Of a stretch of 64,000 nt of DNA, positions 8,956 to 17,655 are shown piece by piece. The stretch spans positions 1 to 64,000 of the forward strand of contig CAJTBO010000008.1 of the NCBI GenBank assembly GCA_910573755.1, written 5' to 3'. Each line of letters starts with the position of its first letter. Within the stretch, counting starts at the first letter, position 1. The position numbers and the translations under genes are program-made. The notes under the pieces were generated by a model. The model saw nothing but the letters and a program-made list of their open reading frames with translations. It did no database searches and was not told the DNA's origin. The DNA is from Lachnospiraceae bacterium (GTDB lineage Bacteria; Bacillota; Clostridia; Lachnospirales; Lachnospiraceae).

Positions 8956-9056
8956 TAATGTATATCTGCACAAGCAGGCAGACCGGGTAATAATGTATAT
9001 CTGCACAAACCGGCAGACCGGATATCAGTGTATATATGCGCAAGCCGGTACAGCGG
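8937..9056. repeat. 35-bp tandem repeat, about 3.4 copies
   Basis: Units begin at 8937, 8972, 9007 and 9042 with AAGCAGGCAGACCGG or a close variant, and each ends with a TGTATATCTGCAC-like part. The period is exactly 35 bp with no unique spacers, so this is a tandem repeat and not a CRISPR array. A partial earlier copy (AATGTATATACAC, from 8922) lies inside the GNAT gene. The repeat spans the stop codon of that gene. Confidence 0.85.
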
Positions 9057-9122
9057 ATACTGATGCAGCAGAGAGGCATCCGATCCGTACCATTATGTGA
9101 AAAAAGAAGGGCAGGGTTTCTT

Positions 9123-9341
9123 TCAGATCTCAATAATGAACCGGGCTGTACGGTTTATAAGCTGAGAGTGCTTTCCTGCCAATAAGGATAAACTGAAATA
9201 ATTTATAAACAGCGCCGAGAAGAATATGAAAATATCTTCTTCGGTGCTGTTTTTTAATAGAGCCATGTTTTGCTGATAGATTTTCAAAAATCCGTCCTCT
9301 GTAACATTTCGCGGACATTTGGGTTTTACAATATCCTTATC
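9123..9341 (-). pseudogene. C-terminal remnant of a TetR-family regulator
   Basis: Minus-strand frame with CPRNVTEDGFLKIYQQNMAL and then EEDIFIFFSALFINYFSLSL, resembling the ligand-binding C-terminal domain of TetR regulators that sit beside FtsX-type permeases. The N-terminal HTH is missing: the sequence further upstream on this strand is occupied by the permease remnant on the other strand. It is therefore a truncated, non-functional copy. Confidence 0.45.
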
Positions 9342-9375
9342 AACAGGCAGAAAGCTTTGAAAGCTGTTTTTCCTG

Positions 9376-11443
9376 CTTACAAACTTGCGTCCTATGTGTA
9401 TTGTGACGCGCAAATGATGGAGATTACCAAGGCGCAGATGGAGTTGTTAGAGGGGCGGGTTCCCGAAAAAGCAAATGAAGTTGTCGTAAGCGAATACTTT
9501 CTTTCCACCTATGGAAACAATGCCGGGATCGGGGACATTGTGACCTTGGATACAGAGAGTTTTCATGGCGATTATGTCGTTAGCAGCATTATGGACAGCA
9601 TAAATGAAAAAGAAGCGAATACCTGCGCTATCATTCTTTCCAAAGCTGCCCTGACAGAATGGGATGGATTTGACCCGGCTGGCTATCGCGCCTATGCCCA
9701 TTTCAAAACAGCGACCGGTTGGGAGAAGAACTGATGACCTCTTATTGCAGGGAGATTACAGAGGAATATCAGCTTCCTAATCCCCGCATGAACAACAGGT
9801 ATTTTACTTATGTTTCTAAGTCCTTTGATTTTGCACTGATGGCTGGCGTGATTGCCATTGTGCTGATCGGCGGCTATATTGTGATCCAGAGTATCTTCCG
9901 TATCTCCATCAATGACAAAATCAAGAGCTACGGGCAGCTACGGACGATTGGTGCGATGCCAAAGCAAATCAAGCGGATTGTAAAGCGGGAGGGACGCAAA
10001 CTCGGCAGTATCGGAATTTTGATTGGTACAGTGCTGGGCGTATGTGGTGGTTTTCTTCTGTTTTCCAAGGGTTTTAACGCTGTTTCCTATGTCGTTATGG
10101 TTTCCCTGACACTCATAAGCAGTTGGATCATGGTATCTGTTTCCATCCGTAAGCCTGTAAAGATTGCGGCAGGGATTTCCCCCATTGAAGCCGTCCGTTT
10201 TACTCCGGCATAAAAGAACATCCGCAGACGGAAAAAGAATATCAAGCTCAATCCTGTTTCAATGGGAATTGCGAATTTTAAGCGTGACCGAAAAAAGACA
10301 ATCAGTATTGTAGCATCTTTGAGTATAGGCGGAATTTTTCTGATGGTGGTATCTTCGTTGGTTTTGGTACACTCGCCAGAGGCGATAGCAAGACAGCGTT
10401 TCCCGAATGGTGACTATAAAATTTATTTGCATTCTGAGTTGGCAGAACACGAAGTTATGGCGGTAGGAAATCCACTAAATGAAGAACTAAAGCAGGAGAT
10501 TTTGGCCATTGATGGTGTAACTGATGTGATTACAAAAAGGCAGAGCCTTCATATAAATTATCGTGCCAACGGAATTGAGTGTGCTGGTATGTGTGATATG
10601 CTGACCGACCAGAATTATAAGACCCTTGAAGCGGCTCTGACAGAGGGAACTATGCCAACAGATTCACATAGTATTATAATTGATCAGACCACAAGTAACC
10701 GTGAAAATATAGGAGTGGGAGAAACGGTTGAAGTTACCTCTGGGAAATCAACTATTCCTGTTACTATATCTGGGATATATTACACTGGTGATATAAAAAA
10801 TGGACATAAGACGCTTACACTTGACGCTGCACTTGAATTTGCACCAGAAGTATTATTCCATGAATTACATCCAGAAATAACTTTGTTTGACTATTCGTGG
10901 AATATTGTGAGCAATCCGAGAAAAGCGGATCATGTGAGGGATGAATTGAAAAATATTGTAGCCACTCATACTGATATTGCATTAGATGATATTGACACTA
11001 TAATTGAGTTTGAAAAATGGCAAAATTCTGTGGTTTTTGGCAGTATGCAGGTCTTTTCGTGGCTGATATTCCTCTTTGGCGTTATCAACCTGATTAACAC
11101 GACCCTCTCTAATCAAATGTCCAGAAAACAGGAAAACAGTGTTTTGCGTTCCATCGGACTGACCCAAAAGCAGCTATGTAAAATGAACATCTGCGAGGGC
11201 CTATGCTATGCGTTCTTTGCAACATTAGCGATGCTGATCGTTGGGTTTCCCACTTCTATCTTTGCTTGCAGAAAAATGAGCATAGGTGCTTTTGCCGGAA
11301 ATGTAGTACCCTACAAATTCCCGGTTTTGGAAATGGGCCTGTTCATTCTGGTGTTGTTCGGAATGGAACTGGTCTTGTCTGTCTGGACAATCCGCGGACA
11401 GAAAAAACAATCCCTGATTGAACAAATGCGGGCGACGGAATAA
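9376..11443 (+). pseudogene. broken FtsX/MacB-type ABC transporter permease
   Basis: Three consecutive reading segments belong to one large permease. Segment 1 (about 9376-9734) is the periplasmic-type domain (QMELLEGRVPEKANEVVVSE). Segment 2 (from about 9719 to 10213) is in another frame, so a frameshift lies near 9715, and it has TM helices and the FtsX signature GQLRTIGAMPKQIKRIV. A TAA at 10211 then interrupts the frame, which goes on unchanged into segment 3 (MGIANFKRDRKKTISIVASL, a second FtsX domain with SVLRSIGLTQKQL, end 11443). The first TM helix and the partner ATPase gene are absent. The last segment (10262-11443, 393 aa) might still be translated but would be a half permease. Confidence 0.7.
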
Positions 11444-11469
11444 GCGTATAAAATTCGGAGGAATTATCT

Positions 11470-11553
11470 ATGGATAACGATAAAAGAAAATTAACGGAAA
11501 AAGAATTGAAACGTAAAGATTGCTTTGAAAAATCCAATTCAGAAATGCAGTAA
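11470..11553 (+). pseudogene. 27-codon remnant, possible DUF3267 N-terminus
   Basis: ATG at 11470 behind GGAGG opens a 27-residue frame (MDNDKRKLTEKELKRK, CFEKSNSEMQ) stopped by TAA. The sequence resembles the start of small DUF3267 membrane proteins, which continue after the MQ. It is most simply a gene truncated soon after its start. A genuine micropeptide is possible but less likely in this decayed stretch. Confidence 0.3.
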
Positions 11554-11571
11554 ATAAGGAGGCGGCAGGTT

Positions 11572-11634
11572 ATGACATGGCCTTTTGAGAATGACACCAG
11601 CACAATTATAAAGAAACTGGCGAAAGCTCCATAA
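11572..11634 (+). pseudogene. N-terminal remnant of a second FtsX-type permease
   Basis: ATG 11572, with GGAGG upstream, encodes MTWPFENDTSTIIKKLAK followed by two residues and a stop. This is the usual opening of the long FtsX-type permeases of Firmicutes (MTWPxENDTS, then KKLAK). The remainder is deleted. Since the larger remnant upstream lacks just this end, the two pieces may be parts of a duplicated or rearranged locus. Confidence 0.5.
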
Positions 11635-11779
11635 GACAGCAAGTTATGCACATTACGCACAGTGCCGACTACTACGGAATCCCCCTGCTCCTACTTTTCA
11701 TTTGGTCTACATAGTTTTGTTGACGGGGAGGCTAAAGATAAACTTACCATGAAGCACTGAAAGGAATGTTGAAATTTAA

Positions 11780-11865
11780 TTGATAAATAGGCTAAAATCG
11801 TGTATAGTAATTTTAGTGACCATGTGGTCACTAAAATTAAACATATAAAGTGACCGTGTGGTCAT
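11780..11865 (+). promoter_or_regulatory. TetR promoter with two palindromic operators
   Basis: A promoter TTGATA (11780-11785), 17 bp, TATAGT (11803-11808) is followed by two near-palindromes, GTGACCATGTGGTCAC (11816-11831) and GTGACCGTGTGGTCAT (11850-11865), 34 bp apart. Both lie between the start of transcription and the TetR start codon, so the adjacent TetR protein very likely binds them to repress its own operon. Confidence 0.75.
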
Positions 11866-11883
11866 TGAAGAAAGGAGATTATA

Positions 11884-12510
11884 GTGCCAACACCTTTATT
11901 TTGGGGACTGGATATTGAAAAACAGCAAAATATTTTTATGGCAGGAGTTTCTGAATTTGCCAAGTATGGTTATGAAAACAGTTCTACAAATCGAATTGTA
12001 AAAAAAGCCGGTATCAGTAAAGGAAGTTTATTCAAATATTTTCCGACAAAAGAGGATTTTTATTTTTATATTCTTGATGAAATCACTGCGGAGCTTAATT
12101 CCAGCTTAGAAGAAAAAATAAATACCCTTTCCGCTGATTTATTTCAACGGATAGTAGAGTATTCTGTTTTGGAGTTTTCATGGTATATTTTGTATCCCGA
12201 AAAATCCAAAATGATTGTCAAGGCATTCACCAAAAACGACACCGACATTTATAAGAAAACCGTATTAAAATATGGCAATAGAGGACAAGAGATATATTAT
12301 TGGTTTTTACAGGATATTGATACAACTCAATTTCGGTGGGGCAGACATAAAACACTTGATGTGGTGAAGTGGTTTCTTAAAGGTTTTAATGATGATTTTT
12401 TGACAAAAATACTAGAACAAGCCTATGCGGACTTCGAAATGATAGAAAAAGAATATGTAAAAGAGTTATCAGAGTATGTAGAAATTCTAAAGGCAGGAAT
12501 CGTAAAATAA
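11884..12510 (+). CDS. TetR/AcrR family transcriptional regulator
   Basis: The 208-aa repressor starts at GTG 11884 behind AAAGGAG. The HTH is at residues about 12-58 (AGVSEFAKYGYENSSTNRIV, AGISKGSLFKYFPTKEDFYF), the classic TetR signature. The C-terminal helical part is the ligand and dimer domain. Two palindromic sites lie directly upstream, indicating autoregulation. The alpha/beta hydrolase gene follows by 11 bp, so a hydrolase substrate or product may be the inducer (inference). Confidence 0.9.
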   Translation: MPTPLFWGLDIEKQQNIFMAGVSEFAKYGYENSSTNRIVKKAGISKGSLFKYFPTKEDFYFYILDEITAELNSSLEEKINTLSADLFQRIVEYSVLEFSWYILYPEKSKMIVKAFTKNDTDIYKKTVLKYGNRGQEIYYWFLQDIDTTQFRWGRHKTLDVVKWFLKGFNDDFLTKILEQAYADFEMIEKEYVKELSEYVEILKAGIVK

Positions 12511-12521
12511 AGGAGGTTGTT

Positions 12522-13328
12522 ATGCTTTATAATGCTTATAATGGAAGTGTCCGTGTTGGAAATTCTGAAATGGATTATGTATCTTTTGGAAATGGAAATA
12601 AAAATCTTATTATGCTGCCCGGTTTAGGAGATGGACTGGCTACAGTAAAGGGAATGGCTTTTGTTTTTTTAATGATGTATAGGATATATGCCAAAGAATT
12701 TACCGTGTATGTTTTCAGCCGGAAAAATCATTTGCAAGAGGGCTATTCTACAAGGGAAATGGCAAAAGACCATGCAGAAGCTATGACCGCTCTTGGTATT
12801 TCAAAAGCAGACGTTTTAGGCATATCCCAAGGCGGTATGATAGCGCAGTATCTTGCGATTGATTATCCGGATATGGTCAATAAACTCATTTTGGCGGTAA
12901 CAAGCGCAAACTCTAATGAAATAATTAAACGAGTAGCTGGTGTCTGGATTGAAATGGCAAAGCAAGGAAATTATAAGGATTTAGTGATAGATACAGCGGA
13001 AAAATCATATTCGGAGAAATACTTAAAAAAGTACCGTCGAATTTATCCGTTTATTGGAAAAACAGGAAAACCCAAAAGTTTTAAGCGTTTTCTTATACAG
13101 GCAGCTTCCTGTATCAGCCACAATGCTTATGCGGAATTAAGTAACATAGTATGCCCTACATTAGTGATTGGTGGGGATTGCGATAAAATTGTTGGAACAA
13201 CTGCGGCTTCTGCAATAGCCAAAAAAATTAGTCATAGCGAATTGTTTATTTATAATGGTCTTGGACATGCGGCGTATGAAGAAGCTAAAGATTTTAATGA
13301 ACGGATTTTGAATTTTCTAACGAGATAA
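12522..13328 (+). CDS. alpha/beta fold hydrolase
   Basis: This 268-aa cytoplasmic hydrolase has ATG 12522 behind AAAGGAGG and is co-transcribed with the TetR gene. The nucleophile elbow is GISQGG (Ser about 102), the acid is probably the Asp in IGGDCDKIVG, and the catalytic His is in GLGHAAYEE near the end. The oxyanion region LPGLGDG is near residue 32. The fold covers esterases, lactonases and lyase-type enzymes; the substrate is not evident. The pairing with a TetR repressor suggests an inducible detoxification or signal-cleaving enzyme. Confidence 0.88.
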   Translation: MLYNAYNGSVRVGNSEMDYVSFGNGNKNLIMLPGLGDGLATVKGMAFVFLMMYRIYAKEFTVYVFSRKNHLQEGYSTREMAKDHAEAMTALGISKADVLGISQGGMIAQYLAIDYPDMVNKLILAVTSANSNEIIKRVAGVWIEMAKQGNYKDLVIDTAEKSYSEKYLKKYRRIYPFIGKTGKPKSFKRFLIQAASCISHNAYAELSNIVCPTLVIGGDCDKIVGTTAASAIAKKISHSELFIYNGLGHAAYEEAKDFNERILNFLTR

Positions 13329-13500
13329 TGGAAAGTCCAGTCAACAATAAAAATAAATACGGTTTTGCATTGGTGTTGATAACCACGCTTGTAGATAATC
13401 AAGGAGCAATAGCATATAAGTGTTGTTACTGCCCCTCTGAATTAAAAAAGTAACCGTAAACCATGCACCCGCCCCATGTGGGAGAAAGGGGGAATTTTCT

Positions 13501-13743
13501 ATGGCTTGTACAGAAGCATACAAGGAACACATCATGTATACTTTTAATGGTTTTTGCAAAGTTGTTATCCACAATGCAGCTATCACTGCATGGCGTGACC
13601 AGCACAGGCGGCACAAAAGAGAAATATCCCTTGAATAACTCACAGAAGAAAAGTTTTACCCTTTAGGCACAACAGACGAATATTTTGAAGCACCCTATGA
13701 AGAATACCCCATTACAATCTGCGGTCAGACAGTTAAACTGATA
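13501..13743 (+). pseudogene. broken conjugative-element sigma-70-like factor
   Basis: ATG 13501 starts MACTEAYKEHIMYTFNGFCK, typical of the sigma-like regulator of Tn916/Tn4451-type elements. The reading is cut by TAA within the conserved ISLE-LTEEKFYPLGTTDEYF stretch, and after EEYPITICGQTVKL the helix-turn-helix half is missing. Its presence marks the surroundings as remains of a conjugative or mobilisable element. Confidence 0.65.
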
Positions 13744-13824
13744 TGCGGAATATATTTGTTATTTATTGCAAAACCATCAAAATACATTCCTAATATGATA
13801 AAATAGCGAATGTACAAAGAAACA

Positions 13825-14179
13825 ACTTCCAGTTTGACATACTGGAAAATCGAGATTTGAAAGGAGTAACAGACATGGAATTTCCTTTTTATGATTCACC
13901 CGATACTGCTACGATTATCTGCTGTCATATATTGAAGCGTCAGGCACCTATTCTATATGTATCACATGATGAAGATGACGGAATGTGGCAATTTCTATGC
14001 GGAGGAACACACGAAACAGATGAAGCAAAGTTAGTATCTTTAAAATGGGTTTTTGATTTAGATAACTCTGTCAGTACCTTAAAGGATATGCCTTGCGGCT
14101 ATTATGCAGAAAGAAAAACTCAAGATAACGATTGGATTATCAGAAAGCGATGACTTCCCATTTGACATACTGGAAAATC
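13825..14179 (+). repeat. 27-bp direct repeat flanking a small gene
   Basis: The segments 13825-13851 and 14153-14179 agree at 25 of 27 positions (core TTTGACATACTGGAAAATC) in the same orientation. The gene at 13875-14153 lies exactly between them, so repeat plus gene forms a 328-bp unit. The first copy also contains the inverted repeat CCAGT/ACTGG. In the second copy the TTGACA works as a promoter element for the next gene. The structure suggests a duplicated or cassette-like unit. Confidence 0.8.
13875..14153 (+). CDS. small hypothetical protein, possible immunity-type
   Basis: The 92-aa protein starts at ATG 13875, nine bases behind AAAGGAG; the frame opens earlier at a TTG without a proper site. 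It shows a compact beta-rich pattern (PILYVSHDEDDGMWQFLCGG, then LVSLKWVFDLDNSV and GYYAERKTQDNDWI). Proteins of this look occur as single small genes in Firmicutes immunity contexts and resemble the DUF2185 fold, but I cannot assign it firmly. It lies between two direct repeats. Confidence 0.6.
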   Translation: MEFPFYDSPDTATIICCHILKRQAPILYVSHDEDDGMWQFLCGGTHETDEAKLVSLKWVFDLDNSVSTLKDMPCGYYAERKTQDNDWIIRKR

Positions 14180-14189
14180 AAAATATGAT
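14162..14189 (+). promoter_or_regulatory. promoter for membrane-protein gene
   Basis: TTGACA (14162-14167), 16 bp, TATGAT (14184-14189) is a near-consensus sigma-A promoter formed inside the downstream copy of the 27-bp direct repeat. It faces the gene at 14251. Confidence 0.6.
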
Positions 14190-14250
14190 ACCTTTGTCTT
14201 AATCATTAATAAGGTGTACTGAGGTTATTTATTTTACGGAGGAAACGTAG

Positions 14251-14682
14251 ATGGAACGAAAAAATAAAATTTTGAAAACAGTTTCAGTTGTTCTATTGTT
14301 ATGCAGTTTTTCTGTACCAATGTATAATATTTTTCCTAATGGGTTGATAGTCAATCAGGATTCATGGTTTTTTACTGAAACTTTTAAAATACTTTTTCAA
14401 GAGGGGGTAGGAGCATTTAATTATCTTGGTGTTGTATTTCATCTGGCTGTATGGATTCCCGCTATCATACTGTGTATCGGTTCTTTTTCACAGATAGACA
14501 AGATTGTTCGCTTTTCGGCAGGTATCGGCATTGTTCTTCTTTTGATAGGTCTTCTGCTTGCTGTTGTTTTGACAAATGAAATAAAATTGATCCATCCGAT
14601 TGTTGGGTACATTTGTATTGGATACTGGATTGACTTAATTTTGCTTGTAGTTTGCGCCGCCGTTTCTTCAAAAAAGCACTGA
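14251..14682 (+). CDS. small integral membrane protein, 4 TM
   Basis: The 143-aa product, with ATG 14251 behind GGAGG, has four hydrophobic segments: about 9-27, 63-80, 86-108 and 118-138. There is no signal-peptidase site and no recognised domain. It has its own promoter within the direct repeat and a terminator-like hairpin at 14766, so it is probably monocistronic. The role is unknown. Confidence 0.7.
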   Translation: MERKNKILKTVSVVLLLCSFSVPMYNIFPNGLIVNQDSWFFTETFKILFQEGVGAFNYLGVVFHLAVWIPAIILCIGSFSQIDKIVRFSAGIGIVLLLIGLLLAVVLTNEIKLIHPIVGYICIGYWIDLILLVVCAAVSSKKH

Positions 14683-14765
14683 AAATATTAAAAAATTCCT
14701 ATTTGTAGAATTGCAGCCAGTTAAAAACTGGATAACCGCCATACATACAGAACGGCACACTAAGA

Positions 14766-14797
14766 CAGGAAATCAAGAAAAGGTTTCCTGTTTTTTT
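14766..14797 (+). terminator. rho-independent terminator
   Basis: CAGGAAA (14766-14772) pairs with TTTCCTG (14784-14790), followed by seven T residues. It lies 83 bp behind the 4-TM gene. The following stretch, 14798-15111, has no gene; it is an AT-balanced leader with short inverted repeats of the kind that precedes TnpV in Tn4451-like elements. Confidence 0.75.
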
Positions 14798-15111
14798 GCG
14801 CCCATTTTTGGCATTTTCAAAAATTGTTGGTATTATGCCGTGCAAAGGGGGATAGAAAGAAATTCCCTGTCCCGTTTGGCAAATCCACAGGCTGTCCGTG
14901 GAGGACGGACGAAAAGAATTTTTCGCAAATTCCCGCCTATTCCGGCTTGCGTGGTGTTGTAAGGAATAGAGGGGAAATTTCCGCAAATCAACGTCCATGT
15001 GCATATCGTAATCAATTCTTTGCGGATTGAGGAAGTGCCCTTGCTGCCCTACATGTGTAGGACGGATTTTGCGGACATTCAAGATAAAAAAGAATGTGGA
15101 GGTAACAGACA

Positions 15112-15486
15112 ATGGCAAAGACGATTTTTGAGGAACTGGGCGGCAAATACGAACGGCAAGGAGATTATTTAATACCGTGCTTAACTGTACCCGCCGAAGA
15201 AGAACAGCCGATAGGCACATGGGGACAGCGGCATCTGGACTATCTGAAGCAATACCGAAGGGTTACATACATCAATCTTCTCACAAGCGGCAGGCTGAAC
15301 ACTTATCTTGCCGACATCAACAGGCAGGCGCAGGAACGCTTTGAAAGGCTCATAGAGGGCATGAAACACGCACAGGGCATAACGGAACGTCTAAAGGAAG
15401 AAAACGCCTTAGAATGGGTACAACACCTAAATAATATAAGGGCGTGTGCGAGGGAGATTGTGAACGAGGAAATTATTTATAGTTAG
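15112..15486 (+). CDS. tnpV: TnpV-like transposon-encoded protein
   Basis: The 124-aa protein behind GGAGG has the characteristic TnpV opening (MAKTIFEELGGKYERQGDYL) and the conserved LTVPAEEEQPIGTWGQRHLD and YKRVTY-like part (YRRVTYINLL). TnpV is an accessory gene of Tn4451/Tn4453 mobilisable transposons with no defined biochemical role. Its length is normal and the frame intact, unlike the sigma factor upstream, so this part of the element may be a separate insertion. Confidence 0.85.
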   Translation: MAKTIFEELGGKYERQGDYLIPCLTVPAEEEQPIGTWGQRHLDYLKQYRRVTYINLLTSGRLNTYLADINRQAQERFERLIEGMKHAQGITERLKEENALEWVQHLNNIRACAREIVNEEIIYS

Positions 15487-15525
15487 ACGTTGATGGCGGT
15501 AGAGAGAAATCTTTGCCGCTTTTTA

Positions 15526-15573
15526 TTGACTTCCAGACACATGTGTCGTATAATAGTTTCAGACACACATGTC
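15526..15573 (+). promoter_or_regulatory. TetR promoter with operator inside the spacer
   Basis: TTGACT (15526-15531), 17 bp, TATAAT (15549-15554). The perfect palindrome GACACATGTGTC (15536-15547) occupies the spacer, and a second site GACACACATGTC (15562-15573) overlaps the start of transcription, 26 bp downstream. Binding by the TetR protein encoded next would directly block RNA polymerase. Confidence 0.8.
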
Positions 15574-15590
15574 GGAAAGTGGGGTTGCTT

Positions 15591-16193
15591 ATGAATAAAA
15601 GAGGACAGGAAACAAGGAAACATATAAAGAAATGTGCATGTTCTTTGTTTGCAGAAAAAGGCTTTAAGCAAGTTACAATGAAGGATATCTGCGATGCGGC
15701 GAAATTAAGCAGAGGCGGGCTGTATTGCCATTACGAAAGCACACGTCAAATCTTTCAAGAGATGATTGATGATATGACCAGTGAGCAGGATAATGAGATT
15801 GATTTAAGGATTGAACAAAATTGTTCGGCAGTGACTATTTTGGATGAAATTTTAAACAAGTATGAGGATGAAATGCTTGACAGCCAAGCTTCATTAAGCA
15901 TAGCAATATATGAGTATTTTAGCATTCGTGATATTGCGAATCAGAGCAATACGCTATATGAACAATATTTAATTTCAGCAAATACATGGAAGAAGTTAAT
16001 ACAATACGGGATGGACAGGCATGAATTTAATGAAGTGGATATTTCTGCGGTATTTGATTTAATTGTGTTCTCGTATCAAGGGGTAAGGATGTACAGTAAA
16101 CTTATGCCTATGGATAAAGAAACACCTTCCAGAATCATAAAAGAAATAAGAAGAATATTAGTGAAAAGCGGCAGTAATAGCGGTATTGCTTAA
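15591..16193 (+). CDS. TetR/AcrR family transcriptional regulator
   Basis: The true start is ATG 15591, downstream of the operator-bearing promoter; the frame also runs upstream through the promoter, which is an artefact. The 200-aa protein has a TetR HTH at residues about 8-55 (CSLFAEKGFKQVTMKDICDA, LSRGGLYCHYESTRQIFQ) and a helical C-terminal ligand domain. It is followed by a metallo-hydrolase and a GNAT gene in the same direction, which it probably controls. Confidence 0.9.
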   Translation: MNKRGQETRKHIKKCACSLFAEKGFKQVTMKDICDAAKLSRGGLYCHYESTRQIFQEMIDDMTSEQDNEIDLRIEQNCSAVTILDEILNKYEDEMLDSQASLSIAIYEYFSIRDIANQSNTLYEQYLISANTWKKLIQYGMDRHEFNEVDISAVFDLIVFSYQGVRMYSKLMPMDKETPSRIIKEIRRILVKSGSNSGIA

Positions 16194-16202
16194 ATATTTA
16201 AC

Positions 16203-17081
16203 ATGAATAAAAACGCATTATTATTCTTTGCGATTCATGCGAAAGGCGGTGTGAAAGATTTGAAATTGAAAATTATTGGTAGTGGCGGCATGTCAATTAT
16301 TCCGAGTTCATTTTGTAAATGTAAAATTTGTGAAGAAGCCAGACAAAAAGGCGGCAGGTATGAACGGTTAGGACCAAGCCTGTATATTGACGATATAAAA
16401 ATGTTGATAGACACACCCGAAGATATTGCGGTAGCCTGCAACAGACAAAGAATATCGGAAGTGAAACACCTTTCCATTTCCCATAGCGACCCAGACCATG
16501 TCAGGGGTATTCGGATTGTTGAAAAGATAGGTTGCGACTTTATTAAAGGAACGAGTATGCCTATTGGCTTTTATGCTCTTCCAGAGGTCATTAGAGATAT
16601 AAACCAAATGAACCGTGACTGTTTTAAATATTATGGTGACGTTCTTCATTGTATTTCTGTTAATGAAACACCGCATATAAAAATAGATAATATTAATATA
16701 GACTTAATCAACAATAACCCAAGCCGAAACATCACTTTTTATGTTCTGAAAGAGCATGAAAAAAAGGTTATCTATGCCTGTTGCAATCCGAAACCTTTTG
16801 CTCATAATGACTTATATTTTGATGCAGATATTTTGATTATAAGCATGGTTTCTGATGATGGAATATTAAATGATGGAACGAAGCTTATGGATACGCCTTT
16901 GAAAGATGAAATATTCACTTTGGATGAGGTTATAGAACTGAAAAATTATTATAGAATCAAGAAGATTATAGTTACACATATTGATGAAATATGGGGAAAA
17001 TCATATGGCTATTACAAGGAACTTGAAAAAGAACTTGATAATATCTTATTCGCTTATGATGGCATGGAAATCATGGTTTAA
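16203..17081 (+). CDS. PhnP-like metallo-beta-lactamase-fold hydrolase
   Basis: The 292-aa protein has the PhnP pattern: LKIIGSGG, then a CKCKICEEA cysteine cluster (probable structural zinc), GRYERLGPSLYIDD, LIDTPEDI and SHSDPDHVRG. In the usual HxHxDH metal motif the second histidine is replaced (HSDPDH), so metal binding may differ. The start is uncertain: ATG 16203 has no ribosome site, while TTG 16260 lies behind AAAGGCGG and begins right at the fold. Relatives act on cyclic phosphodiesters; the substrate is unknown. It follows the TetR gene by 9 bp. Confidence 0.75.
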   Translation: MNKNALLFFAIHAKGGVKDLKLKIIGSGGMSIIPSSFCKCKICEEARQKGGRYERLGPSLYIDDIKMLIDTPEDIAVACNRQRISEVKHLSISHSDPDHVRGIRIVEKIGCDFIKGTSMPIGFYALPEVIRDINQMNRDCFKYYGDVLHCISVNETPHIKIDNINIDLINNNPSRNITFYVLKEHEKKVIYACCNPKPFAHNDLYFDADILIISMVSDDGILNDGTKLMDTPLKDEIFTLDEVIELKNYYRIKKIIVTHIDEIWGKSYGYYKELEKELDNILFAYDGMEIMV

Positions 17082-17110
17082 AAAATTAAATTTTTAAAAT
17101 GGAGGAATGA

Positions 17111-17641
17111 ATGATGGCATACGAAGAAATACGGCTTGTAAAGCCGAGTTTAGGATTGAAGGATAAAGCGCTTGAATACCGGCAGGAACATTTTGATTTT
17201 GAAGAACAGGTCATAAATGGGAGTGAATTATTTGATAAGATTCCTTCTTATGAGGAATGGTTTAAGAAAGTCATTGCCAATGCAAGTGCGGAGACTGTTG
17301 ACCCTAATTGGGTTTTAACAGATACATTTTTTGCAGTTAGGGTGTCGGATAATAAAATTGTTGGCATTGTTGATTTGAGGTATCAATTAAATGATTTCCT
17401 AAAAGATTTTGGTAATTGTGGATATAGCGTAAGACCGTCAGAAAGAAGAAAAGGGTATGCTACTGAAATATTAAGACAAATATGTTTGGTTGCGAGAAAA
17501 TACGGTCTGAAACAGTTGCAGTTATCAGTTGAAAAGGATAATGCTGCTTCGATAAAAACAATCGAGAAAAACGGTGGAAATTATTGTAGGAGCTTTACTT
17601 TTGATAATGAGGAAGCATATGTATATTTGATAAATCTTTGA
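17111..17641 (+). CDS. GNAT family N-acetyltransferase
   Basis: The 176-aa enzyme sits behind GGAGG with two adjacent ATG codons (17111 and 17114). GNAT elements are VSDNKIVGIVDLRYQL, then GNCGYSVRPSERRKGYATEIL (acetyl-CoA loop RRKGYA) and LQLSVEKDNAASIKTIEKNGG (the typical N-x-AS pattern). The layout fits small-molecule acetyltransferases of Firmicutes. It is third in the TetR operon. Confidence 0.88.
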   Translation: MMAYEEIRLVKPSLGLKDKALEYRQEHFDFEEQVINGSELFDKIPSYEEWFKKVIANASAETVDPNWVLTDTFFAVRVSDNKIVGIVDLRYQLNDFLKDFGNCGYSVRPSERRKGYATEILRQICLVARKYGLKQLQLSVEKDNAASIKTIEKNGGNYCRSFTFDNEEAYVYLINL

Positions 17642-17655
17642 GGAGGATATATGTC

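Noticed and set aside
8937-9056. CRISPR array
   Set aside because: Repeats are strictly tandem at 35 bp with no unique spacers and there are no cas genes.
16203-17081. tRNase Z or beta-lactamase assignment
   Set aside because: The CxCxxC cluster and lDTPEDI pattern point to the PhnP-like branch and the metal motif is altered, so neither name is justified.
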